From Candidatus Melainabacteria bacterium (GTDB lineage: Bacteria; Cyanobacteriota; Vampirovibrionia; Gastranaerophilales; Gastranaerophilaceae), in assembly GCA_003258735.1 (NCBI GenBank), contig QHME01000018.1:1-39206 (forward strand): DNA of 39,206 bases, in the 5' to 3' direction. The notes under the pieces were generated by a model. It made no database searches and was not told where the DNA came from. It saw nothing but the letters and a program-made list of their open reading frames with translations. The position numbers and the translations under genes are program-made. Shown one piece after another: positions 7,888 to 14,954 of the stretch. Each line of letters begins with the position of its first letter. The stretch's first letter is position 1.

Positions 7888-8583
7888 CTATGCAAAAAGT
7901 AGTACAAGAGATTTTACAGCCACTCTTGCTAAACCTTTCATACCTTCAAATTTTGTAGCCTTAATTCTTTTAATTTTAGCAAAATCTATATCTTCACCAA
8001 AATTATACTTTTCAAGCATCTCACCAAAGCCCTTAACTGATTGCAATTCCTTGGATATTGAGTAATATTTTCTCAAAGAATTTTTCTTTTCAGGCTTAAA
8101 TTCAGGGGATGAGGCAATATTATCACATAACATACTGCGCAAATTTGGTTTCTTTCCGCTTTCTACGTGGTGTACAGAATGTTCTCTATGAAATTTTGAA
8201 ACAAATGATTTCGGAAATCCTAAAAGATACAAAATCATCTTATCTGCATCATGAGTGTAACTATCAATGGATCTTTTGCCATAAAGTTCTTTTTCTATCA
8301 AAGCAAAAACGACTTTATGCTCATACGTATGTTGAATATTTTTCTTATATGATTTGCCATAGTTTATTACACTGTTTGTAACTTTCAAAAACTTCTGCCT
8401 GATACTAGAAAGACCGGACGCACTCGCAGTCGCATCCGGTCTTTTCACGTAAATATCTTGAGTTAAATTTTCCGTACTCACATCAGGTTTCTTCAGTGGG
8501 CTATAAGAGCCTTTGAATACACACTGATGAGGGGTAACATTCTTTCTTAAATAATTATTGTTTAAATTACACTTAATTTCCAT
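7888..8583 (-). CDS. His-rich helical hypothetical protein
   Basis: This 231-aa protein has a short disordered N-terminus with VFKG (residues 22-25) and then a helical domain. The core holds clustered His/Asp residues: YEHKVVFALIEKEL, SYTHDADKMILYLLGF, then FHREHSVHHVESGKKPNLRS. The pattern HD..K...H..H..HH is what a helical metal-binding or HD-like hydrolase fold could show, and it faintly resembles DUF5662-type proteins, but I cannot assign it. A GC-rich perfect inverted repeat (8409-8444) lies inside the coding sequence and encodes a KRPDATASASG stretch, apparently a linker. It converges on the 599-aa gene with 8 bases between stops. Confidence 0.6.
   Translation of the reverse strand: MEIKCNLNNNYLRKNVTPHQCVFKGSYSPLKKPDVSTENLTQDIYVKRPDATASASGLSSIRQKFLKVTNSVINYGKSYKKNIQHTYEHKVVFALIEKELYGKRSIDSYTHDADKMILYLLGFPKSFVSKFHREHSVHHVESGKKPNLRSMLCDNIASSPEFKPEKKNSLRKYYSISKELQSVKGFGEMLEKYNFGEDIDFAKIKRIKATKFEGMKGLARVAVKSLVLLFA
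8409..8444. repeat. GC-rich inverted repeat inside a gene
   Basis: AAAGACCGGA (8409-8418) and TCCGGTCTTT (8435-8444) are perfect complements around a 16-base loop with two further internal pairs. The element is much more GC-rich than its surroundings and is followed by TTTT on the plus strand and by a T run on the minus strand, so it looks like a terminator or a small palindromic insertion lying within an ORF. Confidence 0.8.
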
Positions 8584-8637
8584 AACTAATTATGGCATAT
8601 AAAAAATATTTTGCAACAAGTAATCTGAAAATTATAA

Positions 8638-9555
8638 TTATTTTTTATCTTTTTTGCTTTGAAATTTATCCACTAACATACGCATTTCGTAGTGAAAACT
8701 ACGATTTATCAAGCCTTTTGTCGGAGTATTTTCAATTTTGTTATCCTCAGTTTGCGAATTTAGAGTTAATATAACAATTTCAGGAGGATTACATAATCTA
8801 AAACCACTAAGAGTTCCGACACCTGATGTTACATATAAATGTTTACCATTTTCAACGACATAACCTTTTGCATATTTTTGCCCATATTTAGACGGAACAG
8901 TTAATGAACCTATTACAGGAAAAATAACTTCTCCTCCGTGCGTATGCCCGCTGAGTGTAAGTGACACATAATCAGGAACTTTTGGCAACACATCAGGATT
9001 ATGTGATAGCAAAATCGTTGGAACTCCATCATTATAAAAGACATCAGTGTTAAGATAATAGTGCCAAATATCTTGAATTCCAGTCAATTTCAATGTTCCA
9101 TTTATCAAGTAAATACTTTTATCTGAAAGTAATTTAATATTAGACTTTTTCAATAATTCATAAACAACATTTTTCGGTTCGTAATCATGGTTACCTTTAA
9201 TTGCAAAAACACCAAGCGGAGCTTTTAACTCTGATAAAATGTCGCTAATATCATCCAAACTCACACCTGATGCAGAAATTGCCTCAGCATCAAAATCTCC
9301 GGGGAGAACAATTATATCAGGAGATTGGTCGTTTACTTTGTCCACAATCGTTTTTAGCTTATTTAAGTTCATAACGCCATAGCCAAAATGAATATCTGAT
9401 ACAACACCAACGCGCAAACCGTCTAAAGATTTGCTCCAATGTGGAAGGTTTAAGGTCTCATTTTTTACAACCAAACTATTTGGCTCAAGATATTTAGCAT
9501 CATAGAAAACAAGCGCCACAAGAATCAGTAAAATTATCACAAATATTTTTTTCAT
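8638..9555 (-). CDS. Membrane-anchored metallophosphoesterase (YaeI/YkuE-like)
   Basis: This 305-aa protein has one N-terminal membrane anchor (residues 2-19) and the complete calcineurin-like metal site: D54-x-H56 (SDIHFGYG), GD87, GNH (N122-H123-D), H185 (LLSHNPD) and GHTHGG (H204, H206). This arrangement is that of the YaeI/YkuE phosphodiesterase group, some members of which cleave UDP-diacylglucosamine or related lipid substrates at the membrane. The exact substrate here is unknown. A TTG nine codons upstream (9582) is open, but the ATG at 9555 is preferred because TGC-TATTAT lies 7 bases before it. No Shine-Dalgarno is present, suggesting a leaderless transcript. Confidence 0.88.
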   Translation of the reverse strand: MKKIFVIILLILVALVFYDAKYLEPNSLVVKNETLNLPHWSKSLDGLRVGVVSDIHFGYGVMNLNKLKTIVDKVNDQSPDIIVLPGDFDAEAISASGVSLDDISDILSELKAPLGVFAIKGNHDYEPKNVVYELLKKSNIKLLSDKSIYLINGTLKLTGIQDIWHYYLNTDVFYNDGVPTILLSHNPDVLPKVPDYVSLTLSGHTHGGEVIFPVIGSLTVPSKYGQKYAKGYVVENGKHLYVTSGVGTLSGFRLCNPPEIVILTLNSQTEDNKIENTPTKGLINRSFHYEMRMLVDKFQSKKDKK

Positions 9556-9562
9556 AACAAAT

Positions 9563-9571
9563 ATAATAGCA
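9563..9571 (-). promoter_or_regulatory. Extended -10 promoter of metallophosphoesterase
   Basis: On the minus strand TGC TATTAT (TGn extended -10) ends 7 bases before the ATG at 9555. A TTGTAT lies about 18 bases upstream as a possible -35. Transcription would begin at or next to the start codon. Confidence 0.5.
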
Positions 9572-9605
9572 TAATTTCGCAAAATTATACAATTTACTCT
9601 ATTAT

Positions 9606-9710
9606 TGCAATGCTTATTTCCATCCTGTGGCTGGAAATGTTAATGATGGTATGCCTTTTACTAAACATGCGGAAATAGACAAAGATTACTTTAAGAAAAT
9701 CAATTTATAG
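9606..9710 (+). pseudogene. Possible C-terminal gene remnant
   Basis: Between the metallophosphoesterase and the candidate ADP-ribosyltransferase an open frame reads CNAYFHPVAGNVNDGMPF, then TKHAEIDKDYFKKINL and a TAG. The composition is protein-like, but there is no usable start upstream: an in-frame stop lies at 9567-9569 and only an internal ATG occurs. I read it as the tail of a decayed gene; chance cannot be excluded in 35 codons. Confidence 0.3.
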
Positions 9711-9780
9711 CTTAAATTTAAAATCTCACGCAATAATTTTCACTAATATGTTTTATTAATATATAGGGGAATTTACATTT

Positions 9781-10506
9781 ATGAATACTAAATTTGAGAT
9801 TATTAAAAGTACGGTTTCTAAAATAGCCACAAAAGCAATTAATACTATTAACCACAATCAAACAGCACAAATATTAAAACAAACTAAACAAATAGAAAGC
9901 AAACCTCTTTTTTGCCACGAATATTGGAAAGCCTGCAAAGAGCAAGGTGTAATTAGACAAACCAATAAAGACTCTGTATCTCTTCATGGCTATCTGAATG
10001 GGATAAATCATCATTTTATAAATCCTTGGAATCCCAAAAGCATGAATCTCAAGACAAACTTCACAAATCCAAACATGACTCCTCGAGAGATTATTAGTCT
10101 GACAGATATGGAATTCAAAGAATTGAAACCAACCGAAAAAACTCTTCATGTAATTCGTTGCATTGGCGAAAAACCAGACTTTTTTTCAGAATACAAACTC
10201 TATCAAAAAAGACTTGGGATTAAAAAAGGTGATGTTATTGACATGAAAGAATATTCTTACGCGACATCAAACAAATCTTACGCTACCGGATATCTAACAA
10301 ACAACCGTGGGATTATGTATGAAATTGAAGTACCTAAAAATTCTAGAGTGTCAAGAACCGGAAACGAAACGTGCGATGAAATAGTATTTCCACGTAGTTC
10401 CCAATTTGAATGTATCGGAACAGAACGAATCAAAGACGCAGATAAAGACTATTTGCACGTCAAACTTCGCTACATTCAACCAAAAGAACCTTGGCGAACA
10501 TCTTAG
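9781..10506 (+). CDS. Candidate ADP-ribosyltransferase (R-S-E type ART fold)
   Basis: Three separated motifs in this 241-aa protein fit the R-S-E class of ADP-ribosyltransferases. R126 ends a beta strand (TLHVIRCIGE). Y158-S-Y-A-T162-S163 in EYSYATSNKSYA corresponds to the S-T-S motif. D199-E200 in CDEIVFPRSSQFECIG corresponds to the catalytic glutamate and following 'lPrgs.f.v.g' strand. The order and spacing (about 35 residues each) agree with exoenzyme-type ARTs. The usual first Glu/Gln two residues before the catalytic E is C198, which is unusual. The N-terminal 100 residues are basic and unassigned, with no signal peptide. GGGG precedes the ATG by about 12 bases. It could be an effector, toxin or phage-like modifier; assignment is by motif only. 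Confidence 0.5.
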   Translation: MNTKFEIIKSTVSKIATKAINTINHNQTAQILKQTKQIESKPLFCHEYWKACKEQGVIRQTNKDSVSLHGYLNGINHHFINPWNPKSMNLKTNFTNPNMTPREIISLTDMEFKELKPTEKTLHVIRCIGEKPDFFSEYKLYQKRLGIKKGDVIDMKEYSYATSNKSYATGYLTNNRGIMYEIEVPKNSRVSRTGNETCDEIVFPRSSQFECIGTERIKDADKDYLHVKLRYIQPKEPWRTS

Positions 10507-10574
10507 GATATCAAATTCGGAAATAGAATATTTTTATTTAAATTTTTGCTTATTCAATCAAATATTCATAATTT

Positions 10575-10605
10575 AAAAAAAAGAGACTTACTATGAGCCT
10601 CTTTT
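10575..10605 (-). terminator. Terminator of tRNA-His
   Basis: AAAAGAG / CTCTTTT (10579-10585 with 10599-10605) form a stem. Read on the minus strand it follows the tRNA CCA end by 5 bases and finishes in a run of eight Ts. Confidence 0.8.
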
Positions 10606-10610
10606 AAAAA

Positions 10611-10687
10611 TGGGGCGGAAGATGGGATTCGAACCCACGCATATCGGAACCACAATCCGAGGTCTTAACCGCTTGACGACTTCCGCC
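10611..10687 (-). tRNA. tRNA-His (GTG anticodon)
   Basis: The minus strand folds as a complete cloverleaf. The 8-base acceptor GGCGGAAG pairs with CTTCCGCC, including the extra G(-1):C73 pair diagnostic of tRNA-His. The anticodon loop TTGTGGT lies in the stem TCGGA/TCCGA, giving anticodon GTG. The T arm contains GGTTCGAATCC, and the 3' CCA is encoded. A promoter lies upstream and a terminator directly downstream, so it is a single-gene unit. Confidence 0.96.
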
Positions 10688-10702
10688 ATTTCGTATGTAA
10701 TC

Positions 10703-10730
10703 ATCATATCAAAAACAGAGAGAAAATCAA
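10703..10730 (-). promoter_or_regulatory. Promoter of tRNA-His
   Basis: On the minus strand TTGATT (10725-10730), a 16-base spacer and TATGAT (10703-10708) stand about 15 bases before the mature tRNA 5' end. Confidence 0.6.
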
Positions 10731-10744
10731 GTACGAATTTCTAA

Positions 10745-11293
10745 TTATTTACCAATCCAAACTTCTGGCTCACATTTATAGTCTATCAATTCATTTAGGG
10801 AAGAGTCATCTGCATTTAAACACATATCTAGTGCTGATTTCAATTCTTTTGCCATTTTGTTTGCATAAGTTGCAGTTTCGGTATCATAAATATCTCGTTC
10901 TGTATTATCCTTCATGACAAGCACTATATGACTAACTTTACCAACTTGCTTAACTTTTACATCAGCAATATCAGTAAACACAATATCATTTTTAGTAGAT
11001 GATTTTATCCGAGGCAAAGTACAACCCTCTGAGCGAATACGACTATGATGTTTTGAGAACATTCTATCAAACAAATCATACCAACAAAAAGAATGTTCAT
11101 AAGAATAAGTATTTACCACACAATTATTTGTACCAATTGAACAGCTAACCTGAACAGGATGAAGATTCCATTGAGAAACACTTGAATACACAAACCAACA
11201 AATATGAAAAGAAACATACAACACCACCAAACTGGAAAGTATCGGATGTTGTGCAAATGTATTTTCGTAAGCATCAAGTAAAAATTTATACAT
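10745..11293 (-). CDS. Single-pass membrane hypothetical protein
   Basis: This 182-aa protein has a hydrophobic segment at residues 18-37 (LSSLVVLYVSFHICWFVYSS) preceded by a short cytoplasmic end. A Cys-rich linker and a soluble domain follow (DIVFTDIADVKVKQVGKVSH, then IVLVMKDNTERDIYDT), which resembles a small beta-rich PH-like domain. No named family is recognised. It lies between rpaB, separated by a terminator at 11309-11336, and tRNA-His, all on the minus strand. No Shine-Dalgarno of note precedes the ATG (the ATG itself follows a T-rich leader). Confidence 0.65.
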   Translation of the reverse strand: MYKFLLDAYENTFAQHPILSSLVVLYVSFHICWFVYSSVSQWNLHPVQVSCSIGTNNCVVNTYSYEHSFCWYDLFDRMFSKHHSRIRSEGCTLPRIKSSTKNDIVFTDIADVKVKQVGKVSHIVLVMKDNTERDIYDTETATYANKMAKELKSALDMCLNADDSSLNELIDYKCEPEVWIGK

Positions 11294-11308
11294 AAAAACT
11301 CCAACTGA

Positions 11309-11336
11309 AAAAGCCCCCTATATTTAGAGGGCTTTT
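11309..11336 (-). terminator. Terminator downstream of rpaB-like gene
   Basis: AAAAGCCC (11309-11316) and GGGCTTTT (11329-11336) form a stem with three more inner pairs. It stands just after the rpaB-type stop and ends in five Ts on the minus strand. Confidence 0.8.
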
Positions 11337-11341
11337 AAAAA

Positions 11342-12091
11342 CTAGTTAATTCTTTGGAACATATAACCAATTCCACGAGCTGTCAAAATCAATTCAGGAT
11401 TTGCAGGATCTGTTTCCAATTTTGAACGTAATCTTGAAATATGAACGTCAACAACCCTTGTATCAATGCGATGGTCTGGCGGATAAGCCCAAACATGTTG
11501 CAAGATTTCATTTCTTGAGAATGCTTGACCGGAATTATTAACCAACAATTCAAGTAAACTAAATTCCATACCAGTCAATCTGATTCTTTCATTCTTTCTG
11601 TAAACTTGACGACGAGCTGTGTCAATCTTGATATTACCTGTTGTTATAACATTTTTAGTAACTTTTCCAGAAGGAGTAACCATTTCGCGGTTATTTGTTC
11701 TTCTTAATACAGCTTTTACCCTTGCTTCAAGCTCTTTAGGGCTGAATGGTTTGATAACATAGTCATCAGCACCTAATTCCAAACCTGTAATTCTTTCAGA
11801 AACATCACCCAATGCTGTCAATATAATAATTGGAACATCAGAAGAACGTCTGATTTCACGAGTTACACCATAACCATCCATTTTTGGCATCATTACATCT
11901 AATACTACTAAATCAGGATTATATTTGTTAAAAGCTGCAACTGCTTCTTCACCATCTTGTGCAGTGTAAACATCATAACCTGCCATTTTAAGACGAGTTT
12001 CTAAGATACGTCTGATACTAGCTTCATCATCAGCTAGAAGGATACGTTGACGGTCTTCTGTCTCACTTGGCATTTCCATATTTTCTGTCAT
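11342..12091 (-). CDS. rpaB: RpaB/Ycf27-like OmpR-family response regulator
   Basis: This 249-aa protein has a receiver domain at residues 17-130 (acidic pair D21-D22, phosphoacceptor D65 in LVVLDVMMPK, K in DDYVIKPFS). An OmpR-type winged helix occupies residues 150-247 (RLTGMEFSLLELLVNNSGQA, then RVVDVHISRLRSKLE and ARGIGYMF). The wording is very close to cyanobacterial RpaB, the essential high-light/redox regulator that binds HLR1 boxes. The gene has HLR1-like repeats upstream, suggesting autoregulation. The protein contains no cysteine, so thiol control reported for cyanobacterial RpaB cannot apply. No histidine kinase lies nearby. Shine-Dalgarno AAGGAAAAG precedes the ATG. The RpaB name is by similarity and is the best fit within the family. 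Confidence 0.85.
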   Translation of the reverse strand: MTENMEMPSETEDRQRILLADDEASIRRILETRLKMAGYDVYTAQDGEEAVAAFNKYNPDLVVLDVMMPKMDGYGVTREIRRSSDVPIIILTALGDVSERITGLELGADDYVIKPFSPKELEARVKAVLRRTNNREMVTPSGKVTKNVITTGNIKIDTARRQVYRKNERIRLTGMEFSLLELLVNNSGQAFSRNEILQHVWAYPPDHRIDTRVVDVHISRLRSKLETDPANPELILTARGIGYMFQRIN

Positions 12092-12109
12092 AGTCTTTTC
12101 CTTACTTAC

Positions 12110-12127
12110 TTTACAAAATTATACAAT
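12110..12127 (+). promoter_or_regulatory. HLR1-like box overlapping the rpaB -10
   Basis: TTTACAAA-AT-TATACAAT is a direct repeat with the HLR1 spacing and one mismatch in the second half. It covers the TATAAT of the rpaB-type promoter, a position suited to repression. Confidence 0.4.
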
Positions 12128-12146
12128 AGTTCACAAACACTGAAAA
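12118..12146 (-). promoter_or_regulatory. Promoter of rpaB-like gene
   Basis: On the minus strand TTTTCA (12141-12146), a 17-base spacer and a perfect TATAAT (12118-12123) predict a start near 12111, about 20 bases before the ATG. An HLR1-like repeat overlaps the -10. Confidence 0.6.
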
Positions 12147-12188
12147 ATATTACGATTTATTTATTTTTCTATAGTTTTATAACATTAT

Positions 12189-12206
12189 GTTACACTAATT
12201 TACACA
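12189..12206 (+). promoter_or_regulatory. HLR1-like box upstream of rpaB-like gene
   Basis: GTTACACT-AA-TTTACACA consists of two 8-base direct repeats two bases apart. It matches the cyanobacterial HLR1 consensus (G/T)TTACA(T/A)(T/A)NN repeated, except C at position 7 in both halves. It lies about 80-95 bases upstream of the predicted start. Confidence 0.5.
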
Positions 12207-12233
12207 AAATTGCAAGCACATGTTTGAGAAATT

Positions 12234-12968
12234 CTATAATTTAGACTCTAAAATTTGTTTAAATTTTTCTAAATCCTCTCTAGTATCAATTCCTACAGGT
12301 ACAAAGTCTACAACAGAAGTTTTTATCTTCATTCCGTTTTCCAAAGCTCTAAGCTGTTCAAGGCTTTCTGTACGCTCTAGCGGTGTTTGAGCCAAAGTCG
12401 TCATAGCCTCTAACGCTTTTCTTTTGTATCCATAAATTCCCAAATGTCCATAGAATGTGGCAATGCCTGAATTCCTTTCATAAGGAATTTTTGAACGAGA
12501 AAAGTATAATGCAAAACCATTTCTATCCGTTACACACTTGACAAGATTAGGATTATTAATTTCTTCTTCATTTGTCAAGACTCTGATTAAAGTTGAAATA
12601 TCTGCATTATCATCTTCTTTAACATTACGAATAACATCATCAATACTTTCTGGCTTGATTAAAGGTTCATCACCTTGTAAATTGCAAATATAAGAAATTT
12701 CAGGATGACGAGAAACAACTTCCATAATTCTATCAGAACCGCATTTGTGCTCAACTGACGTCATTTCTACTTCCCCACCAAAAGATTTCACTTCATCATA
12801 AATTCGCTTGTCATCAGTTGCAACAATAATAATATCAGCAAGTTTAGCCTGTTGAGCTTTTTCATAAACCCAATGTATAACAGATTTTCCCATAACTTTC
12901 AACAAAGGTTTTCCTTCTAATCTTGATGAACCGTACCTTGCAGGTATAATTATTGCTGTTTTTGACAT
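12234..12968 (-). CDS. kdsB: 3-deoxy-manno-octulosonate cytidylyltransferase
   Basis: This 244-aa enzyme has family-typical length. It has the N-terminal nucleotide-binding motif IIPARYGSSRLEGKPL, the metal/substrate loop CNLQGDEPLI, and FSRSKIPYER, GHLGIYGYK, ERTESLEQLRALENG and VPVGIDTREDLE. KdsB activates KDO as CMP-KDO for the inner core of lipopolysaccharide, so this cell should make a KDO-containing outer membrane. It starts 14 bases after the prmA stop and has a strong AAGGAG site, indicating a prmA-kdsB operon. No anomaly is seen. Confidence 0.96.
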   Translation of the reverse strand: MSKTAIIIPARYGSSRLEGKPLLKVMGKSVIHWVYEKAQQAKLADIIIVATDDKRIYDEVKSFGGEVEMTSVEHKCGSDRIMEVVSRHPEISYICNLQGDEPLIKPESIDDVIRNVKEDDNADISTLIRVLTNEEEINNPNLVKCVTDRNGFALYFSRSKIPYERNSGIATFYGHLGIYGYKRKALEAMTTLAQTPLERTESLEQLRALENGMKIKTSVVDFVPVGIDTREDLEKFKQILESKL

Positions 12969-12982
12969 TATTTTCTCCTTAT

Positions 12983-13906
12983 TTAATCAACTCTTTTTAC
13001 CACAAATGAAGTCCATTGGTCTTGTGGAATTTCCTCAACCAACTCTAAACCTTCTTTTTGATATGCGTCTATAACCATCTGCTTTTTCTCATCCAAAATT
13101 CCACTAAGGGACATCAATGCACCTGTTTTCATAAGATTTTTCAAATCTCCCATAATTTCAGCAAGAACAAAATGTAAAATATTTGCGCAAACAAAATCAA
13201 ATTTATCGTGAACTTTATCCGCCGTACCCAGTTCAAACTCACATTCAACACCATTTTTCCTGGCATTTTCTTTAGCAACTTCTATTACAGTATCATCATT
13301 ATCACAACCATAAACATAAGATGCTCCGAGTTTTTTTGCTAAAATTGACAATATTCCTGACCCCATACCAATATCAGCTACTCTATCTCCTTTTTTCATA
13401 TATTTTTCAAGAGCTTTCATACATAATTGAGTAGTTTGATGAGTTCCTGTACCAAAGGCACACCCAGGTTCTAGTTTGATAATAACTTCATCATCTTTTG
13501 GTTGATATTCAATCCAATCAGGTACAACTGCGATTTTATTAGTAACATGAGTTACATCCCACTGTTCTTTCCATTTTTTTGACCAATCTTCAGTTTCTTT
13601 TTCTTCTAGTTCAAACTCCCAAGAACCTAACTCATCCTCACTCAAACCGCGAGACAGAAATTCTTGTCGATGCAAATCCAAAACATTTTCGACATCATAT
13701 TTCAAATCTTCGTAAGAATCACCATATTCGTTTCGCAAAAAGATTTTTAAAGTTCCTTCGGTTGTCGAAATCATTTCCAAATCTTTGTATGCTTCTTCTG
13801 CCAAAACAATACCTTCGCAATCAAAATTTTCAAAGAAAATTTCAGAAATTAAATCTTCCATATCCGGATTTATTTGCAATCTTAACTCGTAATATTTACT
13901 ATCCAT
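12983..13906 (-). CDS. prmA: Ribosomal protein L11 methyltransferase
   Basis: This 307-aa protein has an N-terminal substrate-recognition domain (residues 1-110) and a class I SAM methyltransferase domain: FGTGTHQTTQLCMKAL, VADIGMGSGILSILAKKLGA (motif I), YGCDNDDTVIEVAKENARKN and CANILHFVLAEI. PrmA trimethylates lysines of ribosomal protein L11. The classical NPPY-like motif IV appears as ANIL, as usual for PrmA. An AAGGA site lies before the ATG. It is followed by kdsB in the same direction. About 80 bases separate it from accA upstream, with a weak GTCGG/CCGAC hairpin (13928-13962). Confidence 0.95.
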   Translation of the reverse strand: MDSKYYELRLQINPDMEDLISEIFFENFDCEGIVLAEEAYKDLEMISTTEGTLKIFLRNEYGDSYEDLKYDVENVLDLHRQEFLSRGLSEDELGSWEFELEEKETEDWSKKWKEQWDVTHVTNKIAVVPDWIEYQPKDDEVIIKLEPGCAFGTGTHQTTQLCMKALEKYMKKGDRVADIGMGSGILSILAKKLGASYVYGCDNDDTVIEVAKENARKNGVECEFELGTADKVHDKFDFVCANILHFVLAEIMGDLKNLMKTGALMSLSGILDEKKQMVIDAYQKEGLELVEEIPQDQWTSFVVKRVD

Positions 13907-13987
13907 AACTATTCCTTATAAAGTTGAGTCGGAATAAACAAACAAATTCATCCCGACACCAACATTTTCTACTTTTATTTTCTAAAC

Positions 13988-14944
13988 CTAACCTTCAAGA
14001 AATGCACCCATTTTTCTAAATTTGTCATATCTTTGATTTCTCAAAGCTTCAGCATCCATGCCAGACAAATCATCCAATGCACTCAAAATAGTCTTTTTCA
14101 TTTCTGTAGCAATAGCATCATAATCTGTATGAGCACCTCTTACAGGCTCTTTAATTGCTCCATCAATAATACCAAATTTCAACAAGTGTGGAGCTGTGAT
14201 TTTTAAAGCAGTTGCTGCCTCTAAATTTTTAGATGCATCTCTCCACAAAATTGAAGCACAACCTTCAGGCGAAATTACAGTATAATATGCATGTTCAAGC
14301 ATATAAACCTTGTTTGCTACAGCCAAACCTAAAGCTCCACCGGAACAGCCTTCACCTGAGATAATAGCAATAACAGGAACACCAAGCTTTTGCATTTCTC
14401 TAAGGTTTGTCGCAATAGCTGCACCTTGTGCATGTTCTTCTGCACTAATTCCTGGATAAGCTCCAGGAGTATCAATAATTGTTACTATCGGAATATTAAA
14501 CTTATTTGCATGTTTAAATAGTCTCAAAGCCTTCCTGTAACCTTCCGGTTGTGGCATACCAAAGTTATATTCCAAATTTTCTTTAGTTGATTTACCTTTC
14601 ATAGTACCGATAATCATAACAGGTTTACCATCAATTTTTGCCAAACCGCCCATAATAGCTCTGTCATCAGTACCTACACGGTCACCATGCATTTCAATAA
14701 AATCTGTACAAATATGATTAACGTAATCCATAAAGTTTGGACGTTCAGGATGACGTGCAATCTGCATTTTTTGTGTTGGGTCAAGATTTGCAAACAACTC
14801 TTTCTTAAAATCTTCTGCCTCTTGTTCCAAATTTTCTATATCTTTATCTAAATCCATGCCGGACTCCAAACTCATTTTTTTTAATTCCTCAATTTTTTCT
14901 TGAATTTCAATAATAGGTTTTTCAAAATCCAAAATTGCTGCCAT
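13988..14944 (-). CDS. accA: Acetyl-CoA carboxylase carboxyltransferase subunit alpha
   Basis: This 318-aa protein has the normal AccA length and order: a coiled N-terminus (residues 1-60), then HPERPNFMDY, GDRAIMGGLAKIDGKPVMII, PQPEGYRKALRLF, DTPGAYPGI..E..GQ-type AEEHAQGAAIATNLREM and SGGALGLAVANKV. The oxyanion-forming glycines are intact. It transfers carboxyl from biotin to acetyl-CoA together with AccD. It starts 10 bases after the accD stop, with its own GGAG site, so the two subunits are made from one message. Confidence 0.97.
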   Translation of the reverse strand: MAAILDFEKPIIEIQEKIEELKKMSLESGMDLDKDIENLEQEAEDFKKELFANLDPTQKMQIARHPERPNFMDYVNHICTDFIEMHGDRVGTDDRAIMGGLAKIDGKPVMIIGTMKGKSTKENLEYNFGMPQPEGYRKALRLFKHANKFNIPIVTIIDTPGAYPGISAEEHAQGAAIATNLREMQKLGVPVIAIISGEGCSGGALGLAVANKVYMLEHAYYTVISPEGCASILWRDASKNLEAATALKITAPHLLKFGIIDGAIKEPVRGAHTDYDAIATEMKKTILSALDDLSGMDAEALRNQRYDKFRKMGAFLEG

Positions 14945-14954
14945 AACTTACTCC

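Noticed and set aside
8592..8774. 60-aa plus-strand frame with a hydrophobic start
   Set aside because: It lies largely opposite the C-terminus of the metallophosphoesterase, has no ribosome site and no recognisable content.
13928..13962. Terminator between prmA and accA
   Set aside because: GTCGG/CCGAC pair, but the stem is short, needs a G-T pair and lacks a T run, so it is too weak to list.
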